Assembly (NCBI GenBank): GCA_900316055.1
Contig: ONBK01000004.1
Location: 62,001-126,000 of the forward strand
Length of the DNA: 64,000 nt
Direction of reading: 5' to 3'
Source of the DNA: an uncultured Bacteroidales bacterium
GTDB lineage: Bacteria > Bacteroidota > Bacteroidia > Bacteroidales > P3
Positions 60,030 through 64,000 of the stretch are shown here, piece by piece. The translations under genes were made by a program, and so were the position numbers. Within the stretch, counting starts at the first letter, position 1; every line of letters starts with the position of its first letter. A model generated the notes under the pieces. That model did no database searches, was not told where the DNA came from, and was given only the letters and a program-made list of their open reading frames with translations.

Positions 60030-61322
60030 ATGAAAAAACTATTGTCCTCTCACTCCCTTTCACTTCCGCTCTCTCTCTTTCACTCCTTACTGCTTCTTCT
60101 CCTTGCTTCCCTGTCCTTCACTTCTTGCACCGACAAGGAGTCTGACCTCGGCATCGACCTCATCGACTCCACCACCCTCTATGAGGGCACCGTCGACACC
60201 CTCTATGCCGACAACGCTTGGACCGAATTCGACGACTCCCTCCAAACCAGCGGGACCTCTTTCGGTATCATCGGCAACTACCACGACGCTACCTTCGGCA
60301 GTGCCTCCGCCTCTTTCTACACCCAGATTGCACTGCCCTCTAACGCCAACGACATCGCTTTCGACTCCATGGTCATCGACTCCGTCGTCCTCTCCTTCGC
60401 CAAAACACAACTCTTCCCCGACAGCACCACCACCTACCACTTCCACTTCGAAGTCAAGCAGCTCTCCGAACAGCTCCTCTCCGACACCACCTACTACGCC
60501 TTTGACCAGCTGCCCGTCGACGAGAACGCCACCTTCTTCAACGGCATCGTCCCCGTCACCTACTACGACACCGTCGTCAACCTCAAACTCGACTCCTCCA
60601 TCAACCGCGTTATCCGCCGCTCCGCCACTGCCGAAGATTTCCTCGCCGAGACCAAGGGCCTCCGTGTGCGTATCCTCAACAGTTCCGACGAGGGACTGCT
60701 GACCGTCGACCTCACCTCTACCAACACCTGCCTCCGTGCCTACTACCACTATGTCTACGACAACGACACCGTCAGCAGCGCCTACACCTTCCTCCTCGGT
60801 GCCGGCACCGCCCATTTCACCCACTTCTCCCACAATTACGCCGGCACTCTCTTCGCTTCCGGCAATCCCATCCCCGGCACCTACCGACTCTATCTCGAGC
60901 CCCTCGCCGGCCAGCGAGTCAGACTTAGTTTTGACCACGACCTAAAAGCGTTCCATACCGCCCATCCCTGGGCTGTGATCCATCACGCCGAACTCCTCCT
61001 CCCCGTGGCTCCCGAAGCCCTCGCGGGCGACCAACCCGACCAAATTCTCACCCTCGGCAAGAGCGCCACCAATGACAACTGGTTCTATATCGACGACCTC
61101 ATCAACGTCTACGACCTCACAGGCTACGACGGAACCTTCCACAGCGACCGCGGACTCTACCGCATCCGTGTGTCCCAACACCTTCAAGGTCTCCTCCGCC
61201 TCGGCCTCGACCCAGGACTCCGAATCTTCCTTAACTCCGCCCGCCACGCTGCACAACGCACCATCCTCAATGGCCTCTCCACCTCCGACCGGCCTCGCAT
61301 AGTCATCGTCTATTCCGAATAG
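60030..61322 (+). CDS. DUF4270 lipoprotein
   Basis: From the ATG at 60030 the product is 430 residues. Its signal peptide is unusually long and Leu/Ser-rich (SLSLPLSLFHSLLLLLLASL), ending at the lipobox SFTSC. It is encoded by a CTCACTCCCTTTCACTTCC-type repeat tract (about 60046-60094). The mature part matches DUF4270 (EGTVDTLYADNAWTEFDDSLQTSG ... IDDLINVYDLTGYDG) and is likely surface-exposed. The function is unknown. Confidence 0.82.
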   Translation: MKKLLSSHSLSLPLSLFHSLLLLLLASLSFTSCTDKESDLGIDLIDSTTLYEGTVDTLYADNAWTEFDDSLQTSGTSFGIIGNYHDATFGSASASFYTQIALPSNANDIAFDSMVIDSVVLSFAKTQLFPDSTTTYHFHFEVKQLSEQLLSDTTYYAFDQLPVDENATFFNGIVPVTYYDTVVNLKLDSSINRVIRRSATAEDFLAETKGLRVRILNSSDEGLLTVDLTSTNTCLRAYYHYVYDNDTVSSAYTFLLGAGTAHFTHFSHNYAGTLFASGNPIPGTYRLYLEPLAGQRVRLSFDHDLKAFHTAHPWAVIHHAELLLPVAPEALAGDQPDQILTLGKSATNDNWFYIDDLINVYDLTGYDGTFHSDRGLYRIRVSQHLQGLLRLGLDPGLRIFLNSARHAAQRTILNGLSTSDRPRIVIVYSE

Positions 61323-61361
61323 CAAACCACCCCCTTTTGACCCTTTAATCCCCTTAATCCC

Positions 61362-62501
61362 ATGAAAAAAATCATCGTCCTCGGAATCCTCACCCTCATG
61401 CTCGCCCCCCTGAGCGCACAGAAACACTACGAGCGCAAATACGAGAACTCCAACCAGCTCTCCGTCCAAGGCACCCTTAACAACGCCGGTCGCCGCACAG
61501 GCAGCTGGACATGGTGGTACCCCAACGGCAAAATCTCCCAGGAAGGTTCCTACGACAACGGCGCCAAAACCGGCACCTGGACGCTCTACTATGAGGACGG
61601 CAGCCGTCTGGCAGAAGAATGCCACACCAACGGCACATCGCGCTCCTGGCACCGCAACGGTGACCTCAAGAGCGAGGTGAATGTCGAAAACGGCAACTAC
61701 AACGGCCTCTACCGCTCCTGGCACGAGAACGGTCAGAAAGAAGAGGAGGTAACCTATATCAACGGCATCCGCGAAGGCGAGACCTTCCAGTGGCACAACA
61801 ACGGCACCCTCAGCTTCTCCGGACGCTACCGCGACGGCGAACTCCAAGGTGAAGGCATCTGGTACTTCCCCAACGGCAAGGTCGACATGCGTGGAAACTT
61901 CGTTGACGGACTTCAGGACGGTCCCTGGACCTTCTACTGGCGCAGCAACGGCCGCCTCGGTGTCGAAGGCAACTACTCCAAAGGCAAGGAGTCAGGCACA
62001 TGGACCTACTACTATGAAACCGGCGAACGCTGGCGCACGGGCAACTACGTGGGCGGCATGCGCGAAGGCACCTGGACCACCTACTACGAGTCCGGCGCCA
62101 AACTCCACGAAGGACGCTGTGTCGACGGCAAGGAAGAAGGACGCTGGACGGCCTGGTACGAGAACGGCAAGGTCGACTACTTCGGCGACTTCTCCCACGG
62201 CCTCAAAAACGGCGAATGGAAAGGTCTCTACGATGATGGTTCCACACGCTACGTCATCCACTACCGCAATGACGAGAAAGACGGCGAAGAAGTCCGCTAC
62301 TACCCCAACGGTAAGATAGAAATCCGACAGAACTTCAAGAATGGCCGTCTCGACGGCAAATACGAGCGCAACAACGAAGCCGGTGCACCTGTCGAACGCG
62401 GCCAGTTCCGCAACGGCGAGAAAGACGGCAAATGGCAGTGGTACGACAACGGCCGCGAAGTCTACTCAGCCAAGTTCAAAGACGGGAAAGAAGTGAAATG
62501 A
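61362..62501 (+). CDS. MORN-like repeat protein (YwqK-type), secreted
   Basis: The 379-residue protein has a signal peptide (LAPLSAQ) followed by about 14 MORN-variant repeats of 22-24 residues with consensus GxWTxYYENGxxxxEGxYxxGxKxG. Such proteins are often annotated as YwqK-family antitoxin-like, but no toxin is adjacent. Repeats of this type form a beta sheet and may scaffold membrane or protein contacts. Its stop overlaps the maf start (ATGA, 62498-62501). Confidence 0.85.
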   Translation: MKKIIVLGILTLMLAPLSAQKHYERKYENSNQLSVQGTLNNAGRRTGSWTWWYPNGKISQEGSYDNGAKTGTWTLYYEDGSRLAEECHTNGTSRSWHRNGDLKSEVNVENGNYNGLYRSWHENGQKEEEVTYINGIREGETFQWHNNGTLSFSGRYRDGELQGEGIWYFPNGKVDMRGNFVDGLQDGPWTFYWRSNGRLGVEGNYSKGKESGTWTYYYETGERWRTGNYVGGMREGTWTTYYESGAKLHEGRCVDGKEEGRWTAWYENGKVDYFGDFSHGLKNGEWKGLYDDGSTRYVIHYRNDEKDGEEVRYYPNGKIEIRQNFKNGRLDGKYERNNEAGAPVERGQFRNGEKDGKWQWYDNGREVYSAKFKDGKEVK

Positions 62502-63109
62502 AACTCCTGCTCGCCTCCCAATCGCCCCGCCGCCGACAGCTCCTCGCCCAACTGGGCTACTCCCTCGAATGCATCTCACTCGATGTCGACGAGCACGTCC
62601 CCGACGGCATCCCGGCCGCCGAGATAGCCGAAATGCTCGCCTGCCGCAAAGCTGCCGCTTTCGACCTTTCAACTTCCAATTTCCAATTTCCAATTTCAGA
62701 CGACATCGTCCTCGTCGCCGCCGACACCGTTGTCGTCCTCGACGACCAACCCCTCGGCAAGCCCGCCTCGCGCCAGCAGGCCATCGACATGCTCCACGCA
62801 CTCTCCGGCCGACACCACTCTGTCTACACAGGCGTCTGCCTCCGCCCCCTCACTCAAACAATCACGCAATCAAGCAATCAAGCAATCACTCATCATTTCT
62901 CCGAGCGCACCGATGTCCATTTCCGTCCCCTCACCGACGACGAAATCATCCACTATGTCGACACCTACAAGCCCTTCGACAAAGCCGGGGCCTATGGCAT
63001 CCAAGAATGGATAGGCATGATCGGCATCTCACGCATCGACGGCTGCTACTACAACGTCATGGGCCTGCCCCTCGCCGCCCTCTACTCCCACTTGCAGACC
63101 CTCCTGTAA
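62498..63109 (+). CDS. maf: Maf-like nucleotide pyrophosphatase
   Basis: From the ATG at 62498 the product is 203 residues. The N-terminal LLLASQSPRRRQLL motif, the VAADTVVVLDDQPLGKP block and the C-terminal KAGAYGIQEW motif are the Maf hallmarks. Maf proteins hydrolyse (modified) nucleoside triphosphates such as dTTP or m5UTP. Two in-frame repeat tracts lengthen loops: one at 62665-62699 (STSNFQFPIS) and one at 62851-62889 (TQTITQSSNQAITHH). Confidence 0.92.
   Translation: MKLLLASQSPRRRQLLAQLGYSLECISLDVDEHVPDGIPAAEIAEMLACRKAAAFDLSTSNFQFPISDDIVLVAADTVVVLDDQPLGKPASRQQAIDMLHALSGRHHSVYTGVCLRPLTQTITQSSNQAITHHFSERTDVHFRPLTDDEIIHYVDTYKPFDKAGAYGIQEWIGMIGISRIDGCYYNVMGLPLAALYSHLQTLL
62665..62699 (+). 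repeat. TTTCCAA-type tandem repeat inside maf
   Basis: The unit TTCCAATTTCCAA repeats three times in frame. Related tracts are seen near 27432-27471 and (complement) 60000-60023. Confidence 0.7.
62851..62889 (+). repeat. CAATCAAGCA tandem repeat inside maf
   Basis: Five degenerate copies of a 7-8 base unit are in frame. They belong to the same family as 13462-13490 and 19337-19369. Confidence 0.75.
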
Positions 63110-63215
63110 GACTGTACTATCTAAATCCTCCCGTCAATTGTTATCCCACAAAATAAATCTTGTGGCAGACACCTGTTCCTGTAACCCAGGGCAGTCTGTA
63201 TGAGAACGGCTTTCT

Positions 63216-63698
63216 TCACTGCTGTTTGTTTTCCTCAGAAAAGCCAACCCGCAAGGGGTTGCTGGCGGTACCCTGCTGACTGCCGTTGACAAAGGGGAAA
63301 ACGTCGTCGGAGTGGAAGATGTTGTGGTAATAAGAGGAGTAGTAGCGTAGCGTAATGAGATTGCCGTCCTCGGCATGCTGCGGGGGTACGATAAAGAGGA
63401 AGAACAATGTGCCCGATGGAGCGACGAGGCCAACGCACTCGTCGCCGACGAAGGCCGCGACGCGGTCGGCGGTGTCAATAGTCCAAAGACTGTCGCCACC
63501 CTGCAGGTCGACACCAATGACGGCGGTCATGCTGGTGGTATAGTCGTAATCGGTGCTGACGCTCCATGCGGGGTCTGTAATATTGCCGAACATCGGGTTC
63601 GGCTCCGCGACGCTGTCGCCCTCCTCCTTGCTGCAAGAGGCAAGGAAGAGGAGGGCAGAAATCATCATTGTACCTATGGTCAATATGCTGCGTTTCAT
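63216..63698 (-). CDS. lipoprotein, unknown function
   Basis: The 160-residue protein has a lipoprotein signal peptide ending in LFLASCSKEEG (Cys22). The mature region reads like a beta-sandwich (AWSVSTDYDYTTSMTAVIGVD ... DRVAAFVGDECVGL ... GNLITLRYYSSYYHNI), with a motif found in T9SS-cargo-linked lipoproteins. It overlaps the upstream T9SS gene's stop (63695-63698, ATGA), so the two are probably coupled. The gap to maf (63110-63215) has only a short ACAAAATAAATCTTGT hairpin. Confidence 0.75.
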   Translation of the reverse strand: MKRSILTIGTMMISALLFLASCSKEEGDSVAEPNPMFGNITDPAWSVSTDYDYTTSMTAVIGVDLQGGDSLWTIDTADRVAAFVGDECVGLVAPSGTLFFLFIVPPQHAEDGNLITLRYYSSYYHNIFHSDDVFPFVNGSQQGTASNPLRVGFSEENKQQ

Positions 63699-64000
63699 TT
63701 CTTAATTAGTTTGATGGTGGTTAATGTTCCATTGTTGTTTACCGTGGCGAAGTAGACCCCTGCGGGGAGGTCGGCTGGTGTCCAACCGCTCGTCGTGATG
63801 CGGTCGATGAGAACACCATCGATATTATAGATGGTGATGGTGAAGTCATCGGCCCAACCCTCGGTGGCTACGAAGTCCACATGGTTTGTGAAGGGTATCG
63901 GGTAGGCGGTGACCTGCGAGGTGAGAGGTGAAAGCACGACGGGGTTGGCAAGCGTACCTATATGACGGTTTGGTTGAGTGGAAAGTGAAGAGTGGAGAGT
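63695..64000 (-). CDS. C-terminal end of a T9SS cargo protein (cut by window edge)
   Basis: The frame is open from the right window edge to the stop at 63695, giving the last 101 residues. The C-terminus is a T9SS type A sorting domain (VTAYPIPFTNHVDFVATEG ... ITIYNIDGVLIDRITTSG ... LPAGVYFATVNNNGTLTTIKLI). The preceding codons (complement of about 63971-64000) are a CTCTTCACTTTCCAC-type repeat tract. The main domain lies outside the window. Confidence 0.8.
   Translation of the reverse strand, partial: TLHSSLSTQPNRHIGTLANPVVLSPLTSQVTAYPIPFTNHVDFVATEGWADDFTITIYNIDGVLIDRITTSGWTPADLPAGVYFATVNNNGTLTTIKLIKK

Noticed and set aside
61362..62501. Toxin-antitoxin system from the YwqK-like repeats
   Set aside because: There is a signal peptide and no toxin gene nearby; the neighbour is maf.

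Overview
The window is chromosomal DNA of a member of the Bacteroidota, most likely order Bacteroidales. The signs are Bacteroidota-type promoters (a TAnnTTTG box at about -7, seen repeatedly with variants such as TATCTTTG and TATTTTTG), weak Shine-Dalgarno sequences, many short lipoproteins, several proteins ending in type IX secretion (T9SS) sorting domains of type A and type B, C10 (PrtT/streptopain-like) peptidases, and Bacteroidota-restricted families (GSCFA, DUF3078, DUF4270, DUF4296).

Core region 1-46.7 kb. From the left: the start of a UvrD/RecB-type helicase (minus strand); methylmalonyl-CoA mutase small subunit (without its large subunit); an LptF/G-type permease; sufE; a DUF59 iron-sulfur assembly factor; a peptide ABC permease; three small lipoproteins; dnaE; GSCFA; ddl; tRNA-Cys; a TPR histidine kinase with its response regulator; nadB; a partial ATP synthase operon (c, b, delta, alpha, gamma only); two tandem C10 peptidases; an MFS transporter; a T9SS-exported protein; an OmpA-family protein; rpsA with a structured leader; a large T9SS type B protein coupled to recQ; two minus-strand lipoproteins; tRNA-Val; a minus-strand cluster sufC, sufD, a TPR/PD40 envelope protein and an MsbA-like exporter (no sufB); and a SAM hydroxide adenosyltransferase.

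Accessory region 46780-57507. This is an integrated element of about 10.7 kb, bounded by 28-bp direct repeats with 26 of 28 positions identical. It sits exactly in the 3' end of a DUF3078 gene. The two differences between the repeats are synonymous, so both copies encode the same FSWKTPKQ-stop tail. The element carries a tyrosine integrase next to the left repeat, a BspA-like leucine-rich-repeat surface protein, a serine recombinase paired with a DNA methyltransferase, three small leftward genes and one rightward gene controlled by divergent promoters with matching ATGTACAT palindromes, a winged-helix replication initiator, a 56-residue NUMOD3 protein, a HAD phosphatase and a NADAR-family protein. 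No phage structural gene was seen. The most striking feature is inside the initiator gene: seven copies of a 17-bp near-palindromic iteron, mostly at 22-bp spacing, followed by an 84 percent A/T block. This is the architecture of the phage lambda origin inside gene O. Overall the element resembles a phage satellite or integrative plasmid with its own origin.

Core region 57.5-64 kb. DUF3078, recX (near-leaderless), a GT5 glycogen-synthase-like N-terminal domain protein, a DUF4270 lipoprotein, a MORN-like repeat protein overlapping maf, a lipoprotein, and the C-terminal end of a T9SS cargo protein.

A second window-wide theme is short degenerate tandem-repeat tracts (units of about 6-11 bp). 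They fill gaps between genes and also occur in frame inside conserved proteins (Ddl, NadB, AtpG, MFS, MsbA-like, Maf), with the same unit family recurring at distant loci.
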